Source: Morella rubra (Eukaryota > Streptophyta > Magnoliopsida > Fagales > Myricaceae). From it: a DNA stretch of 64,000 nucleotides. Each line of letters begins with the position of its first letter. Position 1 is the stretch's first letter. Below, piece after piece: positions 12,828 to 26,200 of the stretch. Where the stretch lies: the NCBI GenBank assembly GCA_003952965.2, contig CM025855.1, positions 14,141,833 through 14,205,832 of the forward strand, in the 5' to 3' direction. The notes below the pieces were generated by a model. The model saw only the letters and a program-made list of their open reading frames with translations, was not told where the DNA came from and ran no database searches. A program made the position numbers and the translations under genes.

Positions 12828-14637
12828 TAGTCTGCAGATCCTCTGGAACATCTATATGCAAGAGATTTCCATGGCCAGGCTCCTGGTTAGATATTACTCA
12901 TAGAGCCAGCTGAAACCTTCGGTCTTGTTCATCCTTCACAGGATATCCACCCAAGGAACAAGCAGTGCGCATTTGGAGATGTAAAGTCAGAATTTTCCTT
13001 CAAAGAAGAATGAATAAGCTAAGTAGCGAGAAGTCTTTTTTTGTTTTTTTATTTTTTTTTTCTTACTGGAGACATTCATTTCGTTCTTAAGTCTATCTTC
13101 CACCAATCTTGTAAGATTTTTCAAGACAGAAGATTAAGGGTTAAGTATGGCCCTAGATTTTAACCATTTCTAACAAATCATTCATTTACATATACAAAAT
13201 AAATGTTTCATAGCTAAGTTTCAATAATAAGTTGACACATATAATCTAAAACTAAATAAATAGTTACTGCAATTAAAAATTTCAAGTCACAAACAATATA
13301 CGTCACATCAGCAGAAAAAAAAAGAAAAACCAAAATTATTTGAATTATTTTTAAAAACAGAAAATAATATTAAAGTTAGAAAAAAGCAAAAAAATAAAAG
13401 TCACATAATTTAGTATTAGAACACATTTGTCAACTTATAAGTAGAGCTAACCTGTGAACGGTTAACTTTGTGATTGGAAGTTCAAGAAAAGTACTCATTC
13501 GACAAAAACTACAAACCCAAGAAATCTCTATGATCAATTTGAAAACTCCAAGAAGATTTGTTAAAAAGGGTCAAAGCCCAGTAACTAAATGAATACTTAA
13601 CTCAGGATCTAAAGCAAAGGCCATTCTTGCAACCTCAACATACACTGGTATTTGACAATTTGATCTAAGCTTACCTTCTTTAATACAAAGGAAAGTGGAC
13701 ATACTACCACCAAGGTGGTCTAGTGGTTAGGACCCTTGTGTCCCACGAGGGATCTTTGACGGAGGCACTTGGGTAGGGAGCTATCCAAGAGATGAATGTG
13801 CCTTCACTAAACCTTCGGTAGGGTCAGGGTCAGACTATGGTTCAACCCTCTCTTTGGGGAGTGTTTGTCTTCTCCGATAGTCTCTAGGTGACGGTTCTCT
13901 CACTTTCCCAAAATTAATTACGAATGGTCTCATAACTCTATTTCTCTCTCCTCCCCTCATCCCCAAAACATGCTTTTGTTTTGGACGCCCCTCTCTGTAA
14001 CCTACTTATGGAACCAAATACCTCGTGCATGTATTCTATCTACGTAACTTTTAAGGCCGAAATCTCCTTTATTCTCTCCACAACTCGTCAACACCCTTTT
14101 GCCTTTAGAGATAGGACTTCAAAACAGAGTTGTCCAATTCAATGACTTGGGGGCGTTTATGACTCCCTATGCCTAGCCACTCAAACTTCTTCAACCAAGA
14201 GCATATGCTTGGGGACCATCCTCGCCTATGACAATTGGAAGAGGGATTGATAAAGAAAGGTGGGAATAAAGACAGTGTTCCTAACTTCAAAATATAATAG
14301 GATTTTTGCTTCAAAAAGAAGAACATCTCAATGCTTTAGGACTAAGCTCTCTGTTTGATTGGCTTATATTCTTTGCTTTCTTTCTCCCCCATGTTAGATT
14401 TAGTCTAACACTAAAGGCAGGTGGACATAATAATTTGACAAGTCACTTTGTTCAATTAACCTATCTATCGATATCCAACATTATAGTCAAATTCAACATT
14501 TATGTCATTTGAACATGTTGGTCTTCAGATGTCCAACTCCCTCAAAGTTTGAGTGGACCAAATGCACTGGTTTCTAGCTTTAGTCATGCTATGCGGGTTT
14601 CACAAAGACTTTGGCTAATCCAAAATATTGAATGCAA
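12828..14637. repeat. Tandem duplication, copy A (~1.8 kb)
   Basis: Begins TAGTCTGCAGATCCTCTGG and matches 14965-16855 almost base for base, at an offset of 2137 nt at the start and about 2120 near the end. Differences are scattered substitutions and small indels. Copy A lacks a block of about 35 nt (containing a CCCCTTC/CAACCCCC stretch) that copy B has near 16695. No gene is recognised; a conserved 73-residue frame (14326-14105 minus) is probably kept only because of the duplication. Confidence 0.85.
13712..13935 (+). mobile_element. tRNA-related SINE-like segment in copy A
   Basis: AAGGTGGTCTAGTGGTTAGG resembles the 5' part and A box of tRNA-derived promoters (tRNA-Glu/Asp-like). About 120 nt downstream GGTTCAACCC matches a B box. 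The spacing is longer than in a true tRNA or a typical SINE, so this may be a rearranged SINE. It is present in both tandem copies. Confidence 0.35.
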
Positions 14638-14964
14638 TTAGGCTTCGCTTGGGTTATAAGGGTGGGAAGGGACCAAAGGAAGATAGAGGCCAGGCCTCAA
14701 ATCTGAGCCCTCGCTACTCTGCGGGCTTTCCCGAGCTGAGGCATATTTTCTGCTCCCTCGCCAGTAAAGGCTCTCATTCTCATCTAATGGCAAAAATTCC
14801 TTTACTCCTCGTAGAGTACATCCTCCGCGAACATCTATCACAGTGGCCTCAAGCCATGCATTTCTGCTAGAGCTATCATATGAGTACCAGCTTCTTATTT
14901 CAAATCTGATCGCTACTCTAGCTCATAGATTACAGCTACTAATTGATCATCACTCTGTCTAGTG

Positions 14965-16855
14965 TAGTCTGCAGATCCTCTGGAACATCTATATGCAAGA
15001 GATTTCCATTTCCTGGTTAGATATTACTCATAGAGCCAGCTGAAACCTTCGTCTTGTTCATCCTTCACAGGATATCCACCCAAGGACAAGCAGTGCGCAT
15101 TTGGAGATGTAAAGTCAGAATTTTCCTTCAAAGAAGAATGAATAAGCTAAGTAGCGAGAAGTCTTTTTTTGTTTTTTTTTTTTTTTTCTGACTGGAGACA
15201 TTCATTTCGTTCTTAAGTCTATCTTCCACCAATCTTGTAAGATTTTTCAAGACAGAAGATTAAGGGTTAAGTATGGCCCTAGATTTTAACCATTTCTAAC
15301 AAATCATTCATTTACATCCACAAAATAAATGTTTCATAGCTAAGTTCCAATCATAAATTGACACATATCATCCAAAACTAAATAAATAGTTACTGCAATT
15401 AAAAATTTCAAGTCACAAACAATAAACGTACATCAGCAGAAAAAAAAAGAAAAACCAAAATTATTTGAATTATTTTTAAAAACAGAAAATAATATTAAAG
15501 TTAAAAAACAAAAAAATAAAAGTCACATAATTTAGTATTAGAACACATTTGTCAACTTATAGTAGAGCTAACCTGTGAACGGTTAACTTTGTGATTGAAA
15601 GTTCAAGAAAAGTACTTGTTCGACAAAAACTACAAACCCAAGAAATCTCTATGATCAATTTGAAAACTCAAGACGATTTGTTAAAAAGGGTCAAAACCTA
15701 GTAACTAAATGAATACTTAACTCAGGATCTAAAGCAAAGGCTATTCTTGCAACTCAACATGCACTGGTATTTGACAATTTGATCTAAGCTTACCTTCTTT
15801 AATACAAAGGAAAGTGGACATACTACCACCAAGGTGGTCTAGTGGTTAGGACCCTTGCGGCCCAGGAGGGATCTTTGACGGAGGCACTTGGGTAGGAAGC
15901 TATCCAAGAGATGAATGTGCCTTCACTAAACCTTCGGTAGGGTCAGGGTCAGACTATGGTTCAACCCTCTCTTTAGGGAGTGTTTGTCTTCTCCGATAGT
16001 CTCTAGGTGACAGTTCTCTCACTTTCCCAAAATTAATTACGAATGGTCTCATAACTCTATTTCTCTCTCCTCCCCTCATCCCCAAAACATGCTTTTGTTT
16101 TGGACGCCCCTCTCTGTAACCTACTTATGGAACCAAATACCTCGTGCATGTATTCTATCTACATAACTTTTAAGGCCGGAATCTCCTTTATTCTCTCCAC
16201 AACTCATCAACACCCTTTTGCCTTTAGAGATAGGACTTCAAAACAGAGTTGTCCAATTCAATGACTTGGGGGCGTTTATGACTCCCTATGCCTAGCCACT
16301 CAAACTTCTTCAACCAAGAGCATATGTTTGGGGACCATCCTCGCCTATGACAATTGGAAGAGGGATTGATAAAGAAAGGTGGGAATAAAGATAGTGTTCC
16401 TAACTTCAAAATATAATAGGATTTTTGCTTCAAAAAGAAGAACATCTCAATGCTTTAGGACTAAGCTCTCTGTTTGATTGGCTTATATTCTTTGCTTTCT
16501 TTCTCCCCCATGTTAGATTTAGTCTAACACTAAAGGCAGGTGGACATAATAATTTGACAAGTCACTTTGTTCAATCTAACCTATCTATCGATATCCAACA
16601 TTATAGTCAAATTCAACATTTATGTCATTTGAACATGTTGGTCTTCAGATGTCCAACTCCCTCAAAGTTTGAGTGGACCAAATGCACTGGTTTCTTTGCC
16701 CCTTCTTTTTTGTGCAACCAACCCCCAAGCTTTAGTCATGCTATTACTTTGCGGGTTTCACAAAGACTTTGGGGAAATTTTAATGGAGTTAGGAAGAGTC
16801 TAATTAATTGAAAAAAAAAGAGCCAAAATACAAAAAAAAATTGAATGCAATTAGA
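14965..16855. repeat. Tandem duplication, copy B (~1.9 kb)
   Basis: Second copy of the unit at 12828-14637. It keeps the SINE-like segment (about 15830-16055), the 73-residue minus frame (16445-16224, one residue different from copy A) and the ~35-nt block missing from copy A. The junction at about 14640-14960 is scrambled: it contains partial, out-of-order pieces of the sequence preceding copy A. Confidence 0.85.
15832..16055 (+). mobile_element. tRNA-related SINE-like segment in copy B
   Basis: Duplicate of the segment at 13712. The same A-box-like TGGTCTAGTGG and B-box-like GGTTCAACCC are retained with a few substitutions (CTTGCGGCCC in place of CTTGTGTCCC). Confidence 0.35.
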
Positions 16856-17079
16856 CCTTGATTTGAGTTGTTGGGTCTTGGCACCAATCCATTTGGTGGG
16901 AAAGGACACCACCCTTCTAGTAGTCTCAATCTTCAACCAACTTTAGTTGTCTCCTTTTCTTGTTGATAAGAATCTAGAATTACCTTGAAACTGCATATTT
17001 TAAATTTTTCCATTTACCAAATTCCAAACTAAGGATCTAGCTCAAAATTTCAAAAAATATTTACCAAAGAAAATATAAA

Positions 17080-17285
17080 CCTATACTCCTCGAGATGTAG
17101 CTGAATGGTTTGGAGTAAAACATTCCAGTTGCGTGAATTCAATCTGCCATATCTGCATATTCACAACTTTTGATTAATACTTAGGTTAGGGGTTGATTTA
17201 AGTATCGAGTTTATCGCTATATTCTTATTCAATCAGTGCATCTCACCTGAATTAAATCCGTTCAAGCTTAATATAAAAATAGACG
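17080..17285 (+). mobile_element. tRNA-derived SINE
   Basis: GTAGCTGAATGGTTTGGAGT is an A-box-type tRNA-like start. About 35 nt later GCGTGAATTCAATC looks like a diverged B box. A ~150-nt unrelated body follows, ending near GTTCAAGC. The element at 18150 shares body words (GAGTTTGTTATTTCATTC / AGTGCATTTC). This structure is typical of plant SINEs. Confidence 0.5.
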
Positions 17286-19490
17286 TAATGAATTTTCTTT
17301 GTTACCCCCAACAATAAAAGAAAATAGGAATCAAGTTGTTATTGTTACCCCCAACAATAATCTTGTAAAGCACATAGTCGTCCTTTACATCTAACTAGGT
17401 TTGGAAATTCTGCCGCTAGAGGCTGCGAAGCTTGGGTGCATTCACCCAAACGGCTCTCCTCTAGCAATGTATATTCGTGCACTGCTTGAGGACTATAAGA
17501 TAGTCATCTCCACAGACCCGCAAATAAATGTTACGAAAATTTTGAGCTTCACTTGCTTCTAAAATACACATATTATGATTGACATGGTCTGCATGCACAT
17601 GTTGTCGACCGCCCATCTCAATCAAAAATATCATTTCAATGCAGGGTTTGGAGGGTAAATTATGTGGATGAAATAATGGAAAGTGTGTCCCACAACTTGG
17701 AGACATTTTACACCCTAATTAGAAAGGGGGGTCATGCAACTTTACACGTTTAACATCTTTTTTGGAAAGTGAGGGGCCTTGCAACGAACCAAAAAGCCCT
17801 AAAAAAACACACAAAAAGCCCTTGTTCTTGCAGTTTTTTGGAGGGGGCGGACGGCTAGGGATGTCACACGTGTTAAGTGGTAAACATGTGGCATGTTTCA
17901 AGGAGGCAAAATATACGCCCTAGATGTGATTTGTGTACGACACTGTCGTGCAGATTAGCTTATCAAGTTTAGATATATAGTTCTTTGTTTGCTGCCACTT
18001 TTGACAAATATATGACCTTACCTTTGCTCTACCATTAACGGGTTAAGATTTAGCCCCTGTACCCTAAAAATCTTTATTTGTAAAACATATATTTTTTTTC
18101 CTCCCAAAGGACAACTCAATAATTGGAAGGACGAAATTTCATTTTTAGAATAATTGTATCTAGTGGGTGGGCGCAACTTCAAATCCTATCGTCAACAAGC
18201 TAGTCCTTGACTTAACTAGCACTCGGGCTGGGGTCCATTTAAATGTGTGAGTTTGTTATTTCATTCCTAACCGATTAGTGCATTTCCTAAACAGGCCAAA
18301 TCTATTTGAATCCGGTTCACAAAAGTTATGTACAATAGATTTTCCTCATTACTTATATATATTTTCAAAGTTTTATTGTAATTCTATGCAAAAGCCCTAT
18401 GTTGGTAAGCCTTGAGAACCGATGGTAAGTCCATTCGAGCAAGGTATGCATTAGGATCTTCTCGGTTAGTATGGTGTTCCTATATGATCCTCTCAGACAA
18501 ATCTCTCAACCCGCTGAGTTGTAATTTTGAATAGTTTTCGTCCCATGTAACATTTTCCTTGCGTGAAAAGGAAAATTTGTCCACATCGATTTTACGTGAG
18601 TCATTTTTGTTTTAAAAAAAAAAAAAAAACTAATCACATATAATTTCTTAGGTCTAAAAATTGTGAGAAACACTGTAGAAAGCTGATAATTGCTCAAATG
18701 ATGGCAAATATATATTTTCATATAAAATAAAAAGGTCATATGGTAGTCACATAGGGCGAAAACTATTAAATATAATGACTCCAATTAGTTGGGAGACAAA
18801 ATTGTAATAAAAAATATAGTTTGAGAGGTGAGTTATAACTAATTAAAGTTTATTGAGGTATTTAAGAATCACGCAGTAATTTGAGGTGAAAAATATTATA
18901 ATTTGCATTTGATTTTTAACCATCTCCTCATATACTATTTATTTGTTTTGAATAAATCCTTCAGAAATCGTATAAAGTGTTACAATTAACCTTATAAGTT
19001 CAAAATTATCTCTAAACAAAATAAAGGAGAAATCATTATCTGAAGGATATAGAAGCAGAGCAATAGAATTGAGGGTAAGTTCTTGACAATTTTCAGCCTC
19101 CCGTTGTCTCCCCCAGTCCCACCCCTATTTATCAACATGTTTTGCAGGTCTTTAGCCGGGCCAGTGGAGCCCACTTCTTTTAAATGGTTGGGCTTGGGCC
19201 GGCAGCCTTCTTCTTAACTAACACACATGCCGGCATGGTACTTTGGGGTCCCACGTATAGGCCTTTCTTCCGGGCCCATTTCCATATCTTTAGGAGAAAC
19301 CAGATATTCAGTTAGTCATCCTAATTAGTAATTCCTCAGCTTTTAGGTTCGGCTCCGAACCATGGGTTTGAATATTTTCGAACGTTGGAGGGAGAAAGTC
19401 CAGCTTAAGACCCTCCATCTTTTTCTAAATTGTCAACGGTACATAAAACCATACATGAGCCATTTTGGGTGGCAGATGTCTGATTATTTA
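17286..19490. other. Intergenic, no gene recognised
   Basis: Apart from the SINE copy there is a moderately GC-rich block at about 17400-17900 with open frames on the minus strand. It has no recognisable family and may be repeat-derived. The rest is AT-rich with an A-run at 18615-18631. Confidence 0.5.
18150..18335 (+). mobile_element. Related SINE copy, degenerate
   Basis: Shares the body and 3' part with the element at 17080: a 'gattagtgcat' segment, then a stretch close to AAATCTATTTGAATCC. The tRNA-like head is eroded (TCTAGTGGGTGGGCGCAAC, then CTTCAAATCC as a possible B box). Confidence 0.4.
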
Positions 19491-19896
19491 AGGGTTAACG
19501 GCCTTTTTCGTCCCTAAATTTTTCATCTTTTTTAAAATGGTCTTCGAATTTTCATTTTATTTAATTTTATCTCTAGTTTATTTTTGTTTATTAATTTAAT
19601 TTTTCCATCCAGTAGTAAAATATCTAGTTATCTAACGATTTTACAAGTCACACCAATTATAAAATGACATGTGGCGTAATAAAAATTAATCCTAGGTCTT
19701 AAAATAAATTTTGCTTCACGTTTTATTTTTTAGTGAGTATAACGTGTAGGGCCGTTAAGTGACTAGATATTTTACTAACATAATGACCAAATTAGTAAAC
19801 ACAAATAAACTAAAGACGAAATTGACAAAAACAAAAACTAGGGAACCATTTTTTAAAAGAGCGTAAAACCTAAGAAGTAAAAAGGTGATTAGCCCT
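19491..19896. mobile_element. 406-bp MITE with TIRs and 7-bp target duplication
   Basis: The left end AGGGTTAACGGCCTTTTT pairs with the right end, which reverse-complemented reads AGGGCTAATCACCTTTTT. The similarity continues inward (TTTTAAAATGG against TTTTAAAAAATGG). TTATTTA flanks it on both sides (19484-19490 and 19897-19903). No coding capacity. Confidence 0.7.
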
Positions 19897-19903
19897 TTAT
19901 TTA

Positions 19904-22560
19904 ACACAAAAAACCTGTACCCTGTACGATGTTTAAAGAAAAATATTTTTAATCTCATTTTAAAAATTGAATAGACTTGATTATTTTTTTTTTTTTTTTA
20001 TAGAAGATCACTACATAAAACTTAACTGCGTCTAATTTCTGCCATAAATTATCAAAGAAATGATTGCAAATATAGGTAGAGGACCAACAAAATTTTAGAC
20101 AAATAATATTTTATTTTTAAAACACAGTCAAGTTCTTTAAGTTTTATATTGTTTATAGACTAAATAGAAGAAATTTTGAACTAGGCTACGTACTAGCTAT
20201 CTCAAACTTAGCCATCTGTTGTTCAACACCTCCCTATTAGTTTAGTTCACATATCAATAATTTATTGTTTTTTCTTACCACTTTGAGTAGCAATCTTCCT
20301 ATTATAAAAGAAAAAAATGGATAAATATACTTTACAACCTCCAACTACAGTATTTTTGACATTTTAAATTTTAAATTATTATTTTTATCATATTACACCC
20401 ACCAACAATTGATTACAGATATTTGGTACCTTAAAATTATTAGTCAATTTGAACATAGAGTGATTTTTTAGCACGCGACATGCCAATTATATCTCTGTAA
20501 GTTTTTTTGGCAGTGACATTTTGGGAGGGTAAAATTATCACAGACCAACAAATTAATTTCCGTGATGGAAAATTTTAATGAAATGTGTAAATTTTTTGAA
20601 ATTAATAGTTTATTGGTATAATATGACAAAATTAATAATTGGAAATACAATGTGTGTTTATTCAAATAAAAATAAATGATGGGACTAGATACCTTCCCAA
20701 CATCCAAAGGTTTGGGACATACTCTCCTATTCTACTGCTGATATACTTTGATTCTCTAAACAAATGGCTAGAAGTGGCCTAAATCATGAGGTGGTGCACA
20801 TATCATGTGCTCCTACTTACTCCTGGCCACGAAATGCTTATTTGTTGCCATCATCTTTCTGTGACAAACGGCATCAGATCAGATAAGGTGATTTCTGCCC
20901 TTCCTTTCTTCCATCTTGAGGCGGCTTAACCTGAAAATTGGGGGGTAGCTAGCCCCACTATTTTCCTCTTTTCCTCATATCATTTCAACGACTACCTTCT
21001 CTATCAATGGAGAGATCAGAGAAAGAGAACATTCCTGAGATCAGGAGCAGATCTACCAAAACCTAGTGCAAAAGTACACAGAATTGCTAACATAGCAGCA
21101 TAGTCCAACACAAGGAACCTCTAATAACCAACATGTAACAAGCTCCAATATCAAGTTCCATCCATTTAATATCTAACTTTATTTGTAGTAATATCTTGCG
21201 GGAAAAGCCCATCGATCTATACACTATTCTCTACTTAATTATATATGTTTTTTATTCAGCAAAACAAAAAAAAAAAATCCTTCTAAAAATCAAAGAGGCA
21301 AAAAAAAAAAAATCATATTATATTTTGTACTTGCAAACCAAAGAACAACTTATACATACATGTATTGGATTCCAAAAAGCTATGATCCAAAAGGGAGAGG
21401 AATACACAAGGAAAGTATGTCATTTAGCTCATAATTTGGTAGTGAAACATGATGCTTTTCTCCTCCCAAAAAAGGACAATCATATTATATATATTATATA
21501 CTTACAAACCAAAGAACGGCTTACGTACGTATATTGGATTCGAAAGCTACGTAAACGGAGATGCATACAGAAGCTTGGAAGTAGGTTATCCTCAAATCCA
21601 ATGGTGCGAATGATCATCTTAACCTTTTGTGTATTATTTTTAGTTTCTAAAAGTTTGAGTTTCATTATATCCATGATTACACGTCCACCCTTTACACATA
21701 AGGAATTAGCCATTCTTTACTGTGGTATCATGAAGATATTAAAAAACGAAGCAGATGTGGAGGAATGTCAGCCATTCTTTACACAAACCCATGATCAAGC
21801 TATGACCTATCTTCATGGAGGCTTTGGGCTAATTAATTAACTTAAGCATGTTCCGGAATCCAATCAATGTCTATTTTGCAAAACCCTCCTCAAAGTATCC
21901 CAAAGAAAAGGGCATTCGAGTTAGAGATTGGATAGGAACATTTGGCTGAATTAAATAGGATTAATCCACGTAGGTAATCTTTCAAAATCCTAAAGGGACC
22001 AACTAATGTCAAACAGAACTAAGTTCGAAAGCTCTACCAAAGAAGAGTTAAATGCAAGCATTATCCAACAATTAATGTGTACAATTCACGTCAATGCCCA
22101 CCTAAAACTGATGTTTAGTTAAATTATTACTGCATTATTTGCATTGGTGATCAGTGAATCAAGGTCTGCCTGTTACAAATATGGAGAGGCTGCAAAGAAT
22201 TTTCCCCCTTGTGAGTTGTGCCACCGTATAGCTCCTAGTTGTTGAGTGCAAGCAAAATGGTATCTCTGCATTAAGTATGCAACATGAGAAGATGATATAA
22301 TTGACTTTGAGCTATTTTCCCCTCCAAAAGAAAGAACACAAGAAGTGATATTCTAAAAGTTTTTTTTTTTTGTTCAGATCGTCGAAAACCCAAATGTACT
22401 GTAGGCATTGAAAATATAATGAAGATTCGACGAAGAAAAGCAAAACAATATAGTCCGAACCTATGTCTTAAATTTCATTTTTGTTAGACAAACTTTGGCC
22501 AATTGAATACTTAAAATTTATTTTTGAGCCTCGTGTGTTCGTAAAGAGATCCATGACAAA
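19904..22560. other. AT-rich intergenic region upstream of the kinesin gene
   Basis: No convincing gene. The 214-residue plus frame at 21196-21840 is largely made of two diverged copies of one repeat and has no recognisable family. A T-run sits at 19986-19999. Confidence 0.5.
21313..21550 (+). repeat. Direct repeat, two diverged ~70-nt copies
   Basis: The block at 21313-21382 (ATCATATTATATTTTGTACT, then a shared 'gcaaaccaaagaacaactta' type segment and TATTGGATTC) recurs at 21478-21550 with substitutions. The copies are about 165 nt apart. They code for the two similar peptide segments (LQTKEQL / LQTKERL) in the local open frame. Confidence 0.6.
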
Positions 22561-23207
22561 TTATGAAAGAGATCAGATTATTTCAGGTTATCTATACGTT
22601 AGGTGTATCCATTTTACCGAATAATATCTCCTTTATTATTAGAAAAAAAGAAACAAAGATATCCAACTATGACAACAAATTTCTTGTAAAAAATAAAAAA
22701 AAAAAAAAAAAAAAAAGTAAATTTTATGCTCTAGCCCAAACAGAAGGAAAAAAAAAAAAAAAAGAAGGTCGAGTCCACCCCGAGAGGCTCGGCACCAGGT
22801 TCGGGTCCACCTTTTTCCATCAATATTAGACGCAGGAAAGAAAACAGAACCAGACCGAGAAAGCTAAAGAGAGAATCAGAGAGAAAGTGTGAGAAATGTG
22901 CGAGAAAATTTGGACCAGTTTTCTCGCTCTTCACTTTGCACAATCTCTCTCTCTCCCTAGATCATCTGTTCAAAACATTCTCTGTTTTTCGTCGTTCCCA
23001 TCGATTACATGAGAAAATACAGTTAATTTACTTCTTCATGAATTTTTAACCAAAACAATTTGACATTCCACTTTAGTTTGTTGAACCATATTAAGGTTCC
23101 GACGGATACAGGTATTGAAATCAATAGGTAGGATTTGAGTTTTGGAGTTTGGGTGGTTTTAACTGTCGGATTTTTCTGCGTTCTTCTGCGGTGTGTACGT
23201 GATAGAA

Positions 23208-26200
23208 ATGGCAACAGAGCAAGCTTTTTCTTTCTCTATAGCTTCAATGGTTGAAGATGTTCTCCAACAACATAGTACCCGATTGTGCGATCAAGGGCTG
23301 GCTTCGAGGAAGGCCGAGGAAGCCTGTATGATCAGTCATTTCTTTAATTGTTTTTGCATCTCTTTTCTTAGAAAGTTGATTCGATTTTGGAGCTCCGTCT
23401 CTTCATTCTCCTTCGATTAATTTCGTTCAATCTATTTTCCATTTTAGTATATTTTTTTCTTTTCAAATTGTTCTCATTGCCAAGAATCCGTGCAAATGTA
23501 TCTTGGTGAAAGTTTCACATTTTGCAGCGAGGAATTCTGATTCTGGAATTCTTGTTCCAGCTCAAATAGACAAATTTTGAAGACCTCATCATTCAAAATC
23601 TTTATTCTTCTCTGGATTTGGAAATTATTCCAGATAGAATGGGGCTGAAACCAACAAAATGAATTCTCCAGTAGATCAAGATCCTATAATCCCATCCTAT
23701 ATTACTTTCTTTATTCCGGTGTCAGTCAATGAAATGTGGCTTCTCTTAGCTTAAGATATGCTGAACAAGAAAAAGAAACTTAAGGTTGCTACATTATTTT
23801 GCAGCCTTAAGAAGATATGAGGCAGCCGGATGGCTCAGAAAGACGGTGGGAGTTGTTGGAGGTAAAGACCTGCCAGCGGAGCCTTCCGAAGAAGAATTCA
23901 GGCTTGGATTGCGAAGTGGGATAATCCTTTGCAATGTTCTTAACAAGGTTCAGCCTGGAGCTGTGCCAAAGGTATAATTCAGGAAGGTTTTTATTATATT
24001 TTGTTTGATAGTTTTATTTTCCTTGAACGATGTTAGCTTATATTTTTAAGTTTATTTGTCTTGTTGTTGGTTCTGATTATGCTTATTGATGATTTCAGGT
24101 GGTCGAGGGCCCGTGCGATTCTGTTATTATCGCCGATGGGGCAGCTCTATCCGCATACCAATACTTTGAGAACTTGAGAAATTTTCTCGTAGCTGTTGAA
24201 GAATTGGGGCTGCCAGCCTTTCAAGCCTCTGATTTGGAACAGGTATGTCTTGATAATCTATAAGGAAAAACTATACAATGGGTTTCAGGGCTTCATCCAC
24301 ACATCTCCATCTCCTTCTCTTCTCTCATAATTGACGTAGGTATTAAAAAGAAGAAGAGTAGAGGAATCTGTGTAATATCATTCAAAGCTGGCATGTCCCT
24401 CAGTTCCTGTCTCTTTTCGGGATGTGACAAACTTTTATTGACGTTTCAAATAGTTTCCAGTTAATGTTGAACCATCTGGTGGTGCAAAAAATGCATTGAT
24501 TAGTGAGAGTTATCGATCTGTTGCTACCCTGTTGTAATCTTCTGCCTATGCAGGGAGGAAAATCTGCAAGGATTGTAAACTGTGTTCTAGCACTCAAATC
24601 ATACAGCGACTGGAAACAAGGAGGTGGAAACGGATCATGGAAACTCGGTGGAAATTTGAAACCGCAAACCTGTGGGAAACCCTTTGTACGGAAGCACTCA
24701 GAACCATTCATGAATTCTTTTTCAAGGACCTTATCACCAAGTGAGAAGTCTATTGAGAGTTTTTCTAGTGATCTATCATCATACTGCGACCTCAGCCATG
24801 ACCTCAACGAAGCAGTTAGTGAGCTCTGTATTTTTCTTTTGTTCTTTACTTTTCGCTAGTCATTGAAGCTTGAAGCCAGAAATCTGATTTGTACTCTACT
24901 GCAGGGTTCATCTCGTTCCGTAAATATGCTAGTCCGTGATTTTCTTTCCGACAGGAAGCCAGAAGATATTCCAATTGTAAGGGATCTTGTGCTTTCTTGT
25001 TTTATTTCATACATAGATTTTTAAGAGACTGCTAATTATCCTGCAAAGGAAGTAGGCTGATGACATCATTTACTCCCGCCATGGATATATTCAGGCGATA
25101 TGTTGTTCCTGTCTTCTGAAACTAACCATTTGAGTGCAGCATTTGTCACATACTAGCTCTTGTATAGAATCCAAAAAAATGGCGTAGGTGTCTCAATATT
25201 TGGCCACATGTTCACTTGTTCTGTCATCTTGTCTTCTTGTCTGGCCTGAGTCTTTGTTAAACGGATTATGTAGTTAAATATTGCTCATTACGTAATGGAT
25301 AACATCTGACACTTTCACCTGTCTAGATTGTGGAATCTATGCTTAACAAAGTCATGGAGGAGTTCGAGCACCGGTTAGCAGGCCAAAATGAACTGGTAAG
25401 CATCTGTTTTCTTCAAGAACGGTATTACCACGTCATGGGAGATACTTTTTGCAGCGAAGTTCCTTGTCGACTTCGGGTATCCTTAATCTGAAGGGCCAGG
25501 ATCCGGCTTGTTTCTATGCTTGAAGAGAAATCGTGTTTTTTATTTTATATAAAACGCTGCCACTAGTATTAATTGTTCTGCTAACCTGACAGATGAAAAC
25601 AACTGTGAAAGATATGTCAGTCTTTGTCCCCGACAAATCTCTTTCAAAAACAGCTGCTGGTGATATAGAGGTACTTAATTCATCAAAATGCGAGTGATAA
25701 GTTGGTGGAACTAATATTTCCACAAAGAAGTAGATTATCTAAGATTTCTTGTATGCATTGAGCAAAGGGCTGACTTTTTCTCTCCCTATTGCTAAGATGG
25801 AAGAAAACCTGCCTCGCAAGGTAAAGAGGAAGAGTGGTGCGATTGGAAGTGTGATCTTGAAGAGGAACCAAAAAGTGAGCTTTTGAAACAGCAAAGTTAG
25901 TTGAACAGCAACAAAGAAATATTCTGGTAATTTTCCGGAGTTCGAACTTGCTGGAAGCCTTTCTGTTAGTTTCATGTGCTTGGTGACTTTTGTAGTGATC
26001 TCATGTGACTGATGATTTTGATGTTGATATCCTGCAGGAACTGAGACACATTCTTCAGAGTACGAAAGCAGGCATGCAGATTTTGCAGAATGAGTACCTG
26101 GAAGAATTCAACAATCTAGGTACGTTTTACATCAATTTTGTTATGTTTTTGAAAAGATTTTGAAGGAGGATTTATATATCACTAGCTCCTTTTGATAGGT

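Noticed and set aside
13715..13850. Possible tRNA gene (A-box- and B-box-like words)
   Set aside because: The A-to-B distance of ~120 nt cannot form a tRNA cloverleaf and no acceptor stem pairs; more likely SINE-derived.
14105..16445. Identical 73-residue minus-strand frames at 14326-14105 and 16445-16224
   Set aside because: Conservation is explained by the recent tandem duplication of the DNA; no family match and no sign of selection on the frame.
21196..21840. 214-residue open frame
   Set aside because: Mostly two diverged copies of a 70-nt repeat plus A-runs; no recognisable domain, intron structure or conserved motif.
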